Assembly (NCBI GenBank): GCA_922989275.2
Contig: OV277864.1
Coordinates: forward strand, 53,567,550-53,631,549
Source of the DNA: Gari tellinella
Taxonomy: Eukaryota > Mollusca > Bivalvia > Cardiida > Psammobiidae
Reading direction: 5' to 3'
Length of the DNA stretch: 64,000 bases
In this document: one piece after another, positions 12,519-24,196 of the stretch
Layout: every line of letters begins with the position of its first letter
Position numbering within the stretch: position 1 is the stretch's first letter
Position numbers and translations under genes: made by a program
Notes under the pieces: generated by a model
What the model was told of the DNA's origin: nothing
The model's input: only the letters and a program-made list of their open reading frames with translations
Database searches by the model: none

Positions 12519-12764
12519 CCCTTTAACCCATAGCCTGTTTCTAGTATTTAAGATATGTGACCTATTAAAGCAAGCTAAACGTGAAGCCAGAATGCGCCCT
12601 AGGGCGCATTCTGCTTTACTTTCAGCCTGCTTTAAGTTACTATCTGCTAGGATATCGAAAAACATATTACGGTACATATTCATGACAGTATAAAATGGAA
12701 CTATTTTCTTTGGCGGATGAATAAAATGAATGCGATAAAAGTCGCTTCTATATAAGGGAAAGGG
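12519..12764 (-). mobile_element. 246-bp TTAA-flanked MITE, CCCTTTCCCC family
   Basis: TTAA at 12515-12518 and 12765-12768 bound an element reading CCCTTTAACCCATAGCCTG to GAAAGGG. The central hairpin is GCAGAATGCGCC with its mirror, flanked by AAAGCAGGCTGAAAG-like arms. Landmarks such as GGCGGATGAATAAA are the reverse of TTTATTCATCCGC in the copies at 22071-22311 and 41950-42193. Confidence 0.85.
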
Positions 12765-12987
12765 TTAACAACGCAACCTGTCCGTACATTCCCATGTTAA
12801 CTTTTTATCCACAACGACATTTTTGGATTCAAATCAGACGACGCATTTCATAATTTTACCTGTTTGACAATACTTTCTATATCCGTACTGTCTTAAAGTC
12901 ACCTTCAATTTGAATAATAATGCAGAAAATAATAGTTAATTAGGCAACAATAAAGCGGTGAATGAGTATAGAACCGCAGATGTTTAA

Positions 12988-13310
12988 CCCTTTCGTGATC
13001 AAATTTATCGTGAGATGTTAACCCTTTCATCGCCTTATTGACATCTGCTTCAATACTGTTGTCTGCAATATCGTTTCGACGTTTGAATTAAGGCAGTATA
13101 GACGATTCCATTTAAACGTTTTGCATGATTTATCTCCCCTGATAACAACTCTTCAATATCTCCGCCCGCCATTAAGACGCTGCACAATGAACAAAATCGA
13201 TAAAGGGTCAATCATTACCGCTTTACCCTGAATAGATATATACCGTTTGAATCCTGATCAGACGCATAACTCGGCTTCTGATCAGGAACCGAACTGTTTG
13301 ACACTCATAA
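12988..13310 (+). mobile_element. CCCTTTCA/CCCTTTCG TTAA-type element with a double left end
   Basis: Two consecutive TTAA-CCCTTTC starts occur at 12984 and 13018, the first followed by GTGATCAAATTTATCGTGAG and the second by ATCGCCTTATTGAC. The same double start recurs at 61618-61660. A hairpin at 13243-13303 (CCTGATCAGACGC and its partner) follows, ending GAACTGTTTGACACTC. The right boundary is unclear. Confidence 0.6.
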
Positions 13311-13389
13311 CAATATAAGTTCTATTTAAGTAACCTTACATGTACCTAGAACTTTCAAAGTGAGAAATATAAAAGCAAATTACAGTTGT

Positions 13390-13580
13390 AATAACCCTTT
13401 ACTCATAGGCTGTTTCTAGTTTTGAAGACATATTACCACTTATAGCAGATTCGGTGTAATGCAGACTGTGGCTAAAGGTGGATTCTGCTTTAAGCAATCA
13501 TCTGCAGTGATATAGAAAGTATTTTGTAAATGCGTAACAATTGGTAGATTCTATCGATGGAGAAAATGTTTAAAGCAGAC
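13390..13580 (-). mobile_element. Degraded CCCTTTCCCC-family MITE
   Basis: ATAACCCTTTACTCATAGGC, GTTTCTAGTTTTGAAGAC and a decayed central palindrome (GGATTCTGCTTTAAGC) match the family in order, but the hairpin no longer pairs well and the right end is missing. Confidence 0.6.
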
Positions 13581-14107
13581 GACGGCAGGCAGTGAAGATG
13601 TTGATCTTGTCGAAACTCGTTCTGTCTATTGTTCTAAGGTCCAGTACGCTAGACAATTTGTTAGATATCTTGTGATGGTCTTGATTTCATATTGTTTTTT
13701 AAAGCAAAATGAAAATACAGTTTTAAGCTCTTATATAAGCATTCTGCTTTGCTATCATCTTGTTAACAAAAATCAAGCTGAATATAGGAACCAGTGCAAG
13801 GTCTGCACTGAAAACAATATTTGCGAATAAAAATATAACACAAAAGAAAAACCCACCAGCAACAACAAACAAGATATTGTCAAACAGGGGATGAAACTGC
13901 TCATTCGAATTTTCAGGGGTGATTTATTTTATAAGTTTAATGATATATTGAATACTTTTTTAATTTTATATATTAACTCGTACGAAAATATTTAAGCAGC
14001 CTCACCATTGTGATTAGTCGTTTGCCTCAAATATATCGTCTGCGAAAAAAAAATCAAAATAAGTTTTTATTCCTTTTTTAAACGGAATAAAATCTGAATA
14101 TAAGTGT

Positions 14108-14173
14108 CAAACAGTTTGGATCAAGATCCGACGCCGCGTTACGTGGCGTCTGATTTTGTTCCTAGCTGTTTGC
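14108..14173. repeat. Dispersed hairpin, full
   Basis: CAAACAGTTTGGATCAAGAT, CCGACGCCGCGTTACGTGG, CGTCTGATTTTGTTCC and AGCTGTTTGC form an imperfect stem with the usual GCGTTACG centre. Confidence 0.75.
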
Positions 14174-14483
14174 AAATATAAGTGGAGTCAGGATGGGCAG
14201 GCAAAATATTAAAATAACTCAAAAACATTACTATTGAATGTAAACATGAATGAAAGTTAGAGGGGACAATAGAAATCATCAACCTAATCACTGATTAGAA
14301 TTAGATTTATATGATTTGCTAAATTACATCTCTGATGGCTTACAAACTTGATAGGGGTCGTGTGAAATCTTTAATTACTTAATTAGACACAGATGTGCAC
14401 AGCATATTCTCGATGTGGCAGGGGGCAACCTTTCTGCGACACAAGATTCAGATCATATGCTAAATAACTTGATCAGATTTTTG

Positions 14484-14566
14484 ATCTGGATCCACAATGC
14501 TGGCGAATGATATACAATTGGCGAATCGCCACTTGTATATCATTCTCCAGCATTGTGGATCCAGAT
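14484..14566. repeat. 83-bp palindrome, different core
   Basis: Arms ATCTGGATCCACAATGCTGG and the mirror CCAGCATTGTGGATCCAGAT enclose a second inverted pair, GAATGATATACAA and TTGTATATCATTC, around GGCGAATCGCC. The outer GGATCCA resembles the dispersed hairpin; the inner stem is unique in the window. Confidence 0.8.
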
Positions 14567-14689
14567 TGCCAAACAACACTCTTTTGGTTAATAGGTAGCT
14601 TATCATAATTATCATAAACATTTAAAAACTTATTTGAAGTCTGTATCCAGACAAGACTCCAATTACTTTGCATCCGATTGATCTTAAAT

Positions 14690-15080
14690 CACACTGCACT
14701 CCGACAGAGCGCCATAGGTCGCCTCAGTATGAGGCAATCTAACGGCATTTACGATCCGATTGCGTTCAGAGCACGCTCCGATGGCGATCCGTTAGCGATC
14801 TGTAAGATCCGAAAGCGACTTCATGGTCATTGGTCGCCATCCAATTAATAAAAATGTTGCGCTCTTGTATGATCAGATTGCGCTCCGTATGCGCTCCGTT
14901 GGCGCTCAAAGGCGACTAAGATGCGATCTATTGCGCTCTATTGGTGCTCCGATGGCGACCACTGCGACCTATGGCGCTCAAAAGAGATCCGATGTCGGCG
15001 ACCGATGGAGATCCATTACCGCTGTTAGCGCTCTACTTGATCTGATTAGGGAGATATCCTATGAAGACATGTGGCGCTCT
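14690..15080 (+). repeat. Short-period degenerate repeat, GCGATC/GCGCTC units, block 1
   Basis: Runs of ~8-12-base units are built on GCGCTCCGATG, GCGATCCGTTA and GCGACCTATG. The block is far more GC-rich than its surroundings. It keeps a frame open for 126 codons by chance: the units rather than a protein explain the frame. A similar block is at 15390-15715. Confidence 0.75.
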
Positions 15081-15389
15081 GCCACGCTCATTCGTTTTAA
15101 ATTCGCTAGCAGTAACATAGTAATGCAGACGATTCCTATCAGAGCTTTCTGCATTACGTTCGTACTGCCACAAATCACTAGAAATCTGTGTTTCTTCATT
15201 TAATAGTTACTACAAATGTTCTAACGCACATCAATATCAATGTTAAACGCCCTTATATTAACACACTTTTCAGTATCATCATTGTATGGGTGTATAACAG
15301 TTTGGATCCGGATGAGACGTCGAGTTACATCATGCAATTTGGATATATTGATAGAAAATACTATCGGTTATTTTAAAATGCAGAGACTC

Positions 15390-15715
15390 ACTATCAGATC
15401 GCCACGGAGCGCGAAGTAGCTACTGATTTGCTTTGTTGGATGATGGTGGCGCTCTGAGGTGATCCGATAGCGCTCTAGTTACGATCTTGGCGATCAAGTA
15501 GTGCTCCGATGGCGACTTAGGCGATCAATTAGCGATCTGGTGGCGTTCTGGCCGGAGCGCCACGGATCTTTGTGCAGGGGAGTAAACCGACGGCGACCTT
15601 GGCGATCATGGAGATCAGATAGCGACCCATTTGCGCTCAGGTTGTGCTCCTGGCGACCTCGGCGCTCTGCATGGCGACCTACGGCGCTCTGACAGAGCGC
15701 CATTGATCGCCGTCT
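15390..15715 (+). repeat. Short-period degenerate repeat, block 2
   Basis: Same unit vocabulary as block 1 (GCGATCAATTA, GCGATCTGGTG, GCGCTCTAGTT, GCGACCTCG), same strand bias. Both blocks hold an ACAGAGCGCCAT phrase followed by a variant of GGTCGCC or GATCGCC (at about 14705 and 15692), so they may be parts of one element interrupted by 15085-15385. Confidence 0.75.
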
Positions 15716-16433
15716 CATGGAATGGGGGTATAATAAAATTGCGGGTGTCTTACACAATCTAACCCCTGCTCGAAGGATAAACCAATCAACCGGAAATATT
15801 GCACATCTGTTGGTAATTAAATGGCCTACACGCGATGTAACCTTTGACACCGAGCCAACATTGACCTGAATTTATGAAATTTATGGCTACCGCTTTATTG
15901 ATGAGAAATTATTTTGAACCGAATGTGTACTTTACAATCAACATTATTGGAGCTCAGTCAGAAATACCGAACTAAAAGACGTTATTTTAATTCTACATTT
16001 CGGAGATGTTGAATAAAAAACTAGATCTACGACAATATTGGGAAAAGGGCTATGTAATTGATTATTTTTAACCATTACGGTCAGTCATTTTCATTTCATA
16101 GATAGGAAAAGGATGGAGGCGGCAAGATCATTGTTTTGTAGATGATCAATTTAATCAAAACTCTTATTATATCAGTCGACATAAAATTACTCTAATTCTT
16201 GTCTCTAATGGAAGACACAGACAGTTCGGTGTCTAAAGCGAACTTAATTTCGAAAGAAATGATATATTACTAGTGAGTGTGTCACTAAATATGTATTAAC
16301 TGATCACTCTCCGATTGCTTAAAGTGCAGCGTCTTAATGGTGGCTAGGTCACGTGACTCATAATGGCGGCCGTCTTATTATCGAAAATAGAATCGTCTAT
16401 AACTGACGTAATTAAAAAAGGGGAAATATATGT

Positions 16434-16480
16434 ATCCTGATCAGACGCCGCGTTTGCAAATGCGCTTTAATATGCCATTG
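16434..16480. repeat. One-armed dispersed hairpin
   Basis: ATCCTGATCAGACGCCGCG passes directly into TTTGCAAATGCGCTTTA. In the complete copy at 61757-61840 a second arm lies between these two segments, so the right arm has been removed here. GAGAGTTAAGGG follows at about 16480. Confidence 0.7.
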
Positions 16481-17552
16481 AGAGTTAAGGGTTCAAGTAG
16501 ACACTAGAAAATATTACAAATATTAAAGCAGGATCTTAGTCACCAGTCCTGTCTCTAGACAAGAAATGGACTATGGAGTAAATTGTTAAATTATAAGATC
16601 ACATATGAGTAAAAGCAGTCTTGAGCCAGGTGATCTGGATTTTAAATGTTTGCGAATACAATCCTAGTATTTATATTTATATTTATTACCAGGTGAAAAA
16701 ATATCAATACATTTGATCATATCAATCAAACTATCAATCTCACTTCGTTTTACTTTAAGGTTATATAATTTGCCCATACAGGAAATAGTGTAGCCTTGAT
16801 TGCTGATTGGTAGTTTGTTTAAATGTCACCTTGCCATGTTACCTGTCTATATATTGATGCAATTAGGTAATGGTTTGGTTACTCGTACGGGGAAAATGAC
16901 AGATGATTGTTGATATCGATATACATCGTGCATCATTAATGATGTAACTACAGATTCAACGCCGTGTCATTATGTAAGGATTCTCATCAATCGAAAACCG
17001 TATTTTTTTAGCCTCATGCACTTCTGATTGGCGCCATATATGGAAACAGGTATTTTCGAATGCATGACTGTGTACTCCGGTCAGACTATAAATGGTAATT
17101 GTTCTTTTTACGCCAAATGGTAAACAACTATCTAGTTCATGGTTAAGCACAATAGTAAGAAATGAAATAGTTATCGACAATTTCCAGAGCATCATATTCG
17201 AGCGTAACTGTACTATAGAATGTGATATAAATTTGTCTGATTTCGGAGGTAACACGAGAACATAGATGTTTTCACAATGAACTGATTTTATATTGAAATA
17301 AAAAATTATTGTAACTTAACTTAACTAATTTATACTCTAAAGCACTCCACGTTACTTTGCACTCATTGGCCATTATAACATATCTTAGCTTTCTACATTT
17401 CACATAATTATACCTTTATTGCATTTACAATGATAATCTCCCATAGGTCACTGTGACATCGAAGTACTGTCAGATCCAGCAGAAAACAATTGTTGCCTTA
17501 CAAATACTGTCGCCCGCTAAAATAGGTAACAGTAAATGGCATCAAACCGAAA

Positions 17553-18035
17553 ATGACGTCAATGAATACGAAAGACTCATGCAGGAAACGCAACACAAAC
17601 AATACACCCACCTCTCAAGCAGAACACACACACAGTTATACCATAGCAAACAAACACACATACACACAAACGCACATACACACATGCGCAATACCATTCT
17701 TGCATTTACACACTAAATAGAAAACAACACGCAAGACAAACATATAGCAAAGTGAACATAGGAGCCCGCCTTGGTACGGTCAGTAGCAATTAATACTTAA
17801 TTCTAAATTAGTTATTAATAACCACTTGGTGGTTAAACCAGTGTTTAGGGGCGCCTAACCTCACTCTTATCTCCTATATTCACCTACATGGTAGCCAAAA
17901 GCAGGCTGAAAGTCAAGCCTGTGTTAAAAATAACCCACTATGGCAACGGTCAAATTGTACTCAAGCGACAAGTCCGTAGTCACGGGTAACAGTAAGACAT
18001 GTGTCGGTTCAGGGTACGACAAAAAATCCACGTTA
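17553..18035 (+). repeat. Dispersed element, inverted partner of 40210-40815
   Basis: Order here: ACGAAAGACTCATGCAGG, a (CA)n-rich stretch (about 17613-17690), AACAACACGCAAGACAAAC, AACATAGGAGCCCGCCTTGG, GGGGCGCCTAACCTCACTC, CCACTATGGCAACGGTCAAA and GGGTACGACAAAAAATCC. The reverse complement of each block occurs in mirrored order at 40210-40815. The chance frame at 17453-17716 spans the CA repeat and is not a gene. Element class unknown. Confidence 0.8.
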
Positions 18036-18559
18036 ACCCGCCAAAGTGTTACTGTAGATAACATCAAAACTTGGATCTGTACAACAAGAAACAGTTTGAG
18101 GTTTTAATTGATGCTAAGTTACATTCAGATCCGAAAAGCAAACCCTATGCATGACGGTATATTATAACATATGCAGGTTCATTCATATAATGGGGAGATA
18201 CAGCTTAGAATTTGTATAATTCTTTAAAGTTCTTTTTTTTTCAATAAACAGTAAATTGCATTCTCAATCGCCTGCGGATCTATTTACATTTATGTTGTTG
18301 CTAGCTATAGAACATATCCTGATTTCATGGTTATAGCCGAGTATTTTCCGAAAGTTGACTGTCACCCTGTAAAACATGTGAGATTTATGAAACTGTCACC
18401 TCTCTCTTTCAGATCACAGTTGAAATGTAGACACAGCACATATGAGACGGAACCCAGGACACCCGACATTAACCATGGCCTGTTCTTCAATGAATGACGA
18501 TGTAGCAGCATGCTCATACGAACTGATCATGATGATTAAACATAATGTTACTGGTTGTG

Positions 18560-18873
18560 TTGCTAATTGTGATGCTTAAAACCCAATGGGAGACTACTAT
18601 TGTGTGTGTTATTCGGAGGGAGTTGTTGTAGTGAGATAAATTGATACCTTACAGTGCAAACAATTAAACTCCAGATCAAAGGCCGAGTCACGCGGCGTCT
18701 GATCTTGCATCAAGCTGTTTGACGTTCTTTTTATATTCAAATTTAAATTGTATATGGCCAATAGGTATTTTGACAAAAAGAAACAGAGACATTTGCAGCA
18801 GAGAAATAGTTAGGCATAACTGTTTTGTAATAATCTTTTTAGGGAGGGAATCGTTGTTCGGGAGGGAGCACTG
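18560..18873 (-). mobile_element. CAGTGTTCCC-family MITE, degraded left end
   Basis: CAATGGGAGACTACTATTG, TTCGGAGGGAGTTGTTGT, a hairpin at 18657-18722 (CAGATCAAAGGCCGAGTC, CGCGGCGTCTGATCTTG, CAAGCTGTTTG) and the end TCGGGAGGGAGCACTG match the family in reverse orientation. The TA next to the right end has been lost. Confidence 0.65.
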
Positions 18874-19436
18874 AAATATGTTTTTAAATTCGAATGTAAT
18901 TGTTTGTTACATTTTAAGGCAGAACAGATGTTTAGAAAATATTGTAAAATGTATGTAATCATGTTACGCTTTCTCACATATACATCAGTTACAAACGATA
19001 AATCTTTTTATTTTCAATGCCATGACATTCTTAACCAAAACTTGGAATATTAAAAGTCGGGTCGACGTATGAAAATGTGTATTTCATAGTTCAAGGCGAA
19101 TGTTTCCGGGCAAAGAACTGACGTTGATAAATGAAATTGTCTAAATTACACTCAGATGTCAAATTTAATACCGGTATTAAGAAATTGCCGTTAGAGTTCA
19201 TCATTGATTTTTTCTACATGATTCATAAACCATGTCACAATAATTCAAACTGATGTTGACGTATGCCTGTTATGAAACATTTACACTGATACATTTAGGC
19301 CATCATATAACATATATCTCCTATTTAACCAAGGAAAAAATGTTATTATAGTTTGCAGCAGAAACAGATTAATAATACTTACTGATTATTTACGAATCAT
19401 TACAAACATGCGTACTAGTGAACATTATTATCTAAC

Positions 19437-19710
19437 AAGAGCTGTCGGAGAACAGCAAATCTCGCTTAATTAAACCCATCTTAAATAGGTAACTATCAAT
19501 AGAAAAGTGTATCAGTACATTGATATTCAAGCCACAGGGAACGTCCATTCCAACTAACAGCTTACTAATGCAAATATTTCATGTAGTACTAGTGCATCAC
19601 AACACTTACCCCAAAACTTTAACCATGAAAACCCAACGCCTACGCCGACGCCGGGGTGATTCCATTAGCCCCCCCCCCCACCCCATTCTCCGAATAGGCG
19701 AGCTAAAAAT
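19437..19710 (+). mobile_element. Bivalve-type dispersed element with GACGCCG tail
   Basis: It opens ACAAGAGCTGTCGGAGAACA, a small stem, and closes with GCCTACGCCGACGCCGGGGT, a C-run and CCGAATAGGCGAGCTAAAAA. I recognise this beginning and ending as a common mollusc repeat style; a Helitron-like or SINE-like origin are both possible. The 38582-39846 element shows the same two termini in reverse with a tandem array between. Confidence 0.6.
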
Positions 19711-19974
19711 AATAACATTCGTATTCCAAAAGTTATTTTTGTTTCACACAGTCTAGTACAAGATAAGATGACCAATAAATTGTTTCAAGCTCAACGCTAT
19801 TTTTAAGTTGAAAAAAAAAGAGAAATTAATTTAAAGATAATTATGTTGTTTTCTACATGTTATTGAAAAATGTTTGTACTTTCCTGACTGCTATTTGTAT
19901 AATAACATATATGTTTATATATAAAGTTTTTTTACACTTATTGAATTAGTCATTTACCTTCGACAGTTTCAAAC

Positions 19975-20200
19975 CTGTAAAACATTTCACCTTATAGCCA
20001 GTTTCTATTTTTGAGGACAGTTGACTACATCAAGCAGGTTGAAAAAAAGCAGAATACGATATGCAGGACTTTCTAGAATACGTTCAGCCTCCTGTTAATT
20101 ACCATTTTTACTCGGATATGGAAAATGTATCTTATAGTATAAATTCATGACTGTATACTATGAAACTATTTTCCGCAATGAGAAAAACAATTCATGAAGT
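19975..20200 (-). mobile_element. Degraded CCCTTTCCCC-family MITE
   Basis: CAGTTTCTATTTTTGAGGAC, AAGCAGGTTGAAAAAAAGC, a broken central palindrome (AGCAGAATACGATATG) and GAAACTATTTTCCGCA follow family order. No TTAA remains at the ends. Confidence 0.55.
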
Positions 20201-21350
20201 ATAATTTGGTATATATGTGGTGCTGGGTAACATTATACCTTATTGTGCGAACGTTAAAGGCTGTGACTACTGAGTTAGTTTAACATGTACCCTTTGATCA
20301 GTTTCTAGATGTATAGTTTATTTTACAGTTATCGATAGCAAATTACAAAAACCGTGGCAACCCAAGATCAACATCAATAAAATGAAAACCCGTTAGACAA
20401 AAGTCAATGGGTATACATGATTCATACACTTCAACAGCTATGGCAACATCATCTGGCGATACTGAATCTGGATTTAATCAACCCTTACAGCGGCAAGCGC
20501 GTGATCAGCAATCAGAGGGTATCAATAATAAAAACCAGTAAATCTATTTGAAATGCGTAATTGGTGTGCTTTTACTTTGTAAGAACATGCCATTGATTGA
20601 TATTGACGGGCAACACAGTTTAATTGATATGTTAGCTTCTTAAAAGTAAGTTCAAATCGGCATTAAATGAACTATTCGAAATATAAAAGGTAATATCTTA
20701 TCAATATATTGATACCTTTTGATGTATAATATATATTTATTTCTAACTGGCTACAAGGTATATTTGGATTTCCCGAATGATCTATCGATTGAAATGAAAC
20801 GCTGGAAGTGAACATCAAATATTATATGAAGAAAACAATCACTTGATATGGATCTAATGATATATGGAAATCGACCGCAAATACCTAGGGCATTAGAAGG
20901 TTGGCAGTCACTGACAAAATACATTCCTTGATTATTACTTTGGCTTTTGAACTTAACAAACTACGACCATGTACATTACCGAATATTCAAATATAGATTG
21001 TCAATAATACGCATTTGTATAACATAATCTAAATGATAAGTTCGTTTGATCATCGTAACAGCACCATACTTATAATTCTACTTCAGTTGGCGAACTGATA
21101 CAAGACACTGGAGCAAACACTGTTGTAGTATTTTGTTTCTATTACACCTTATCACAAATTGTTGAAACATGAACATATATGTCGTTCAGTAAAAATCAAG
21201 CAATGAAGTCATTTAAATATATTGTTATCAATCAGTAGTGAAGAGTTTAACTATTTATGATATATACAAAAAGAGAACAACACTCGAACAACATTAACAG
21301 GGCTGCCATAATTTGACATGAAAAATCCTAAGATTTAGAAATTTGCATTT
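20201..21350. other. No feature seen
   Basis: AT-rich sequence, no supported open frame or repeat. Confidence 0.4.
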
Positions 21351-21375
21351 TTCAAGTGCGAATTTACGAATCGTA

Positions 21376-21560
21376 CCCTTTACCCCATAGCCTGTTTCAA
21401 GTTTTGTTGACACGTGGTTACTTAAAACAGGCGGGAAGTAAAGCAGAACGCGCCTTATGGCGCATTCTGCTTTACTTTCAGCCTGCTTTTGGCTACCATG
21501 TTTTTAGAAAAAAATCCGAAGATTTAGGAAATATCCGGAGAAATGGCAGCCCTGCAATAA
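21376..21560 (-). mobile_element. Partial CCCTTTCCCC-family MITE
   Basis: CCCTTTACCCCATAGCCTG through a strong central hairpin (GTAAAGCAGAACGCGCC and GGCGCATTCTGCTTTAC) to CAGCCTGCTTTTGGC. The far end is lost and grades into unique sequence. Confidence 0.7.
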
Positions 21561-22070
21561 CCATTAAAACTAGTCGACTGGGGGAAAACAACTTTGTGAC
21601 ATTGAGAATTCAGTGTTTGGAACATTTCCACATGACTCTAACCTTGATTGGTTTAAATCATGGGTAGCCAGATGATAAAAATGTATTTTATATTATGGCG
21701 AATACTTTTAAAATTGATTTAGGAATTCACACTAAACTACGTTTCTAATGATTATCAAATATGGCAAGCGCTTACAAACAATTGTAACATTGAGCTGATA
21801 AGCGATTGTGATTGATTTAAACCAAATGTAGTAGTATATATCGTGTTATCAACACTCGCATCTCTTATAATAAATATATAATAAACGTAGCGCGTGTAAG
21901 AACTGTCAGTCCTGTAATGATGTTTAAATTGCATACTTCTGGTATATTTGGAACATCTTAGTAATTATTTACATTCAACGTGATTTTTTTGAAACCGTTA
22001 GTGATGACACTAATGGTTCGATAGTGCATGATAAATAGTGCTACTGCCCATTTTGTTGAAGATTCGTTAA

Positions 22071-22311
22071 ACCCTTTCCCCAATAGAAGCGCCTTTTAGC
22101 GGATATGATTTATTCATCCGCTGAAGACAATAGTTCCAACTTAATCAGCAATGAATATGTATTATAGGAAATATTTTCTATATTATAGCACATTGCTTAA
22201 AGCAGGCTGAAAAAAAGCAGAATGCGCCATAAGGCGCATTCTGCTTTACTTTCAACCTGCTTTAAGTAGTCACCTATCTTAAGTACTAGAAATAGGCTAT
22301 CAGGTAAAGGG
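22071..22311 (+). mobile_element. TTAA-flanked MITE, CCCTTTCCCC family, near intact
   Basis: TTAA at 22067-22070, then ACCCTTTCCCCAATAGAAG; right end CTATCAGGTAAAGGG followed by TTAA at 22312-22315. The central hairpin AAAGCAGAATGCGCC and its mirror are nearly perfect. Ends and target site suggest a piggyBac-like mobiliser. Confidence 0.85.
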
Positions 22312-22329
22312 TTAAGGATAATAACCGTA

Positions 22330-23040
22330 ATTAACCCTACTCAAGGTTATGGCGAAGTGGCTAATTTTTATTTTAAGTGTAAATCAAAATCTAGATTAAT
22401 CACAGAGGAATCTGCATTTGATTTACATCTCAACTGATTTATTAGTTCTTCCCTTTGAAAAGACATTCAAACTATTTTTAGTCTCCGGTATACCTCATTT
22501 TAACACCTTTATCATGTAATCAGTATGTGCAATTACAAAACTAATGTCGATATATCGATAGTTATATCTAAAATCTAAATTAAGGAAATTAAGATAAAAG
22601 TCAACGGCAATGTTTTCAAGTAGATTACGTCATGGCAGTGAATAGCTTACAAAAATACATTAAGAATAATTAAAAATAATAATATTATGAAATTCAACAT
22701 TAAACTTAAGGCAAGCTGATGGCCCATGCATAGTCAGGTGCCAGTAGAACATTCTTGTATGCACTAAATCAATATGTAATGTCCTGCCTTATTTCCATAA
22801 ATAGCAAAATGAGTTATAATGCACGAATTTAAATAAGATTTTAGAGCGATATAATGCGGTTTGTGAGGTAGTATTTATAAACGAATAAAAACACATTCAA
22901 TGTACACATGTACATGTATAGACAATTTTGTATGTCATAGTCTGGTTAGTCGAGTTTGATTTTAAGACAGTGCGAACTAATACTGGTCACATAGCGCCGA
23001 TATGTATGTACAAGACATAAAAGGAGACGTCTACTTTTAA
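22330..23040. other. No feature seen
   Basis: AT-rich sequence without a supported gene or repeat boundary. Confidence 0.4.
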
Positions 23041-23079
23041 AACGTTTGTGCCTTTCATTGACTTTATTCAACATCATGG

Positions 23080-23365
23080 CAAGCATTTGAAGCCACATGT
23101 ATATTTTAAAGTTGATTTTACACACTATTGATAATTATTTTATATTATCTTGGTAATTACATTGAACGAATTTCCCTTGTTCGGAATTTGTTACCATGTA
23201 AATCCATAAGGTATCATGTTCATTTTTAGATCTAAATGTGGTTATGTCTTTTCTCGCTTTGTAGTTACATTTGTTTAATTTCATGTGAAGCGCTTTTGAA
23301 CGCACAGCCCCTGCGTGAAAAGAGCGCTATATAAATCTGGTAAAATAATAACAATAATTATAATC
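23080..23365 (+). mobile_element. Retroelement-like 3' fragment with GCGCTATATAAAT tail, copy 1
   Basis: Ends AAAAGAGCGCTATATAAATC followed by an AATAAT-type microsatellite. It shares TTTCATGTGAAGCGCTTTTG, TTGTAGTTACATTTG-like and upstream segments with 30815-31090 in the same order. The tail motif is widespread in metazoan SINE/LINE 3' ends. No reverse transcriptase frame is present. Confidence 0.65.
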
Positions 23366-23594
23366 ATAATAATAATCAATTAGACTATCAAAAGTGTTGG
23401 TTTGATACAGAAAATAATGTCTGTATCAGTAAAAAAAACTGTAGTGAAAACTATTAAGTATTTTTTTTAGATCTGGTGCTATAAAGTAAAGCACTATATA
23501 TTACAGTAGACGTTTATTTTTTGTATGTACATGTAGGTAATGCAAGAGGCATGGTTGACTTGACGGAGTCTTATAACTCTGTATATTGTCTGGG

Positions 23595-23790
23595 GCTTAA
23601 TTTTCATAGAGGATATTACAGTTTATTAAACCAAAAAGTCCGCTCTTCCAAGAACAAAAAGGAAGGCAGGTCGTTAATTTTGATCCATTGCGCTGCTTCG
23701 CAAAGAATGACATTAGCCGATCTCATCTTCTTGAAATAATCATCATCTCATCTCAACATCCGTCATCATTCATCGCTTTCATGCTATATA
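23595..23790 (+). repeat. Dispersed repeat with CATC-rich tail, copy 2
   Basis: Direct copy of 11505-11745: TCTGGGGCTTAATTTTCAT, CTCTTCCAAGAACAAAAAGG, GAAATAATCATCATCTC and CCGTCATCATTCATCG. Confidence 0.6.
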
Positions 23791-23912
23791 GACTGTTGAT
23801 AGAGGCTTCCGGTCACGTGACGATGCAGTTTGTTGACTTCTGTCGTCCGACAAAAAAATCAATTTAAATGTGATTTTACGCGTTTTTGAGCGCTATTTTT
23901 CAATGGAGTGAG

Positions 23913-24080
23913 GAAATATGTGATTGTAGAAAAAACGATATAGGTCTAGATATAGCAGTAAAAAGGGAACTGTTGATAAAATGAGTAAATTATAAGGCGA
24001 TATATCAACTTTCTATCAATAGTACCCTTTTTACTGCTATATCTAGACCTATATCGATTTTTTCTACAGTCACATATTTC
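23913..24080. repeat. Long foldback, ~66-base arms
   Basis: GAAATATGTGATTGTAGAAA through AGCAGTAAAAAGGGAACTG at 23913-23978 is mirrored at 24014-24080, with a ~35-base loop. The few mismatches between arms suggest a recent origin or transcription as a hairpin. It has no relation to the CTGATCAG hairpin. Confidence 0.8.
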
Positions 24081-24196
24081 AAATGTTGAGGTTTAGAAAT
24101 GAAAACAGTTGACAATGTTTTAAGCTGAATCTATAATGCCATTGAATAAATGCAGATTATTATGCTATTGCTTATAGTATACTACTGGCACACAGT

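Noticed and set aside
14823..15203. 126-codon frame as a protein
   Set aside because: The frame is produced by the short-period GCGATC/GCGCTC repeat, in which stop codons are rare on several frames; the opposite strand is also open over the second block.
17453..17716. His/Thr-rich frame
   Set aside because: It spans a (CA)n stretch inside a dispersed element that has an inverted copy at 40210-40815.
17757..18035. LTR of a retrovirus-like element
   Set aside because: The inverted partner at 40210-40815 made an LTR pair worth considering, but the two copies are in opposite orientation and I see no TG...CA ends, primer-binding site or polyprotein frame between them.
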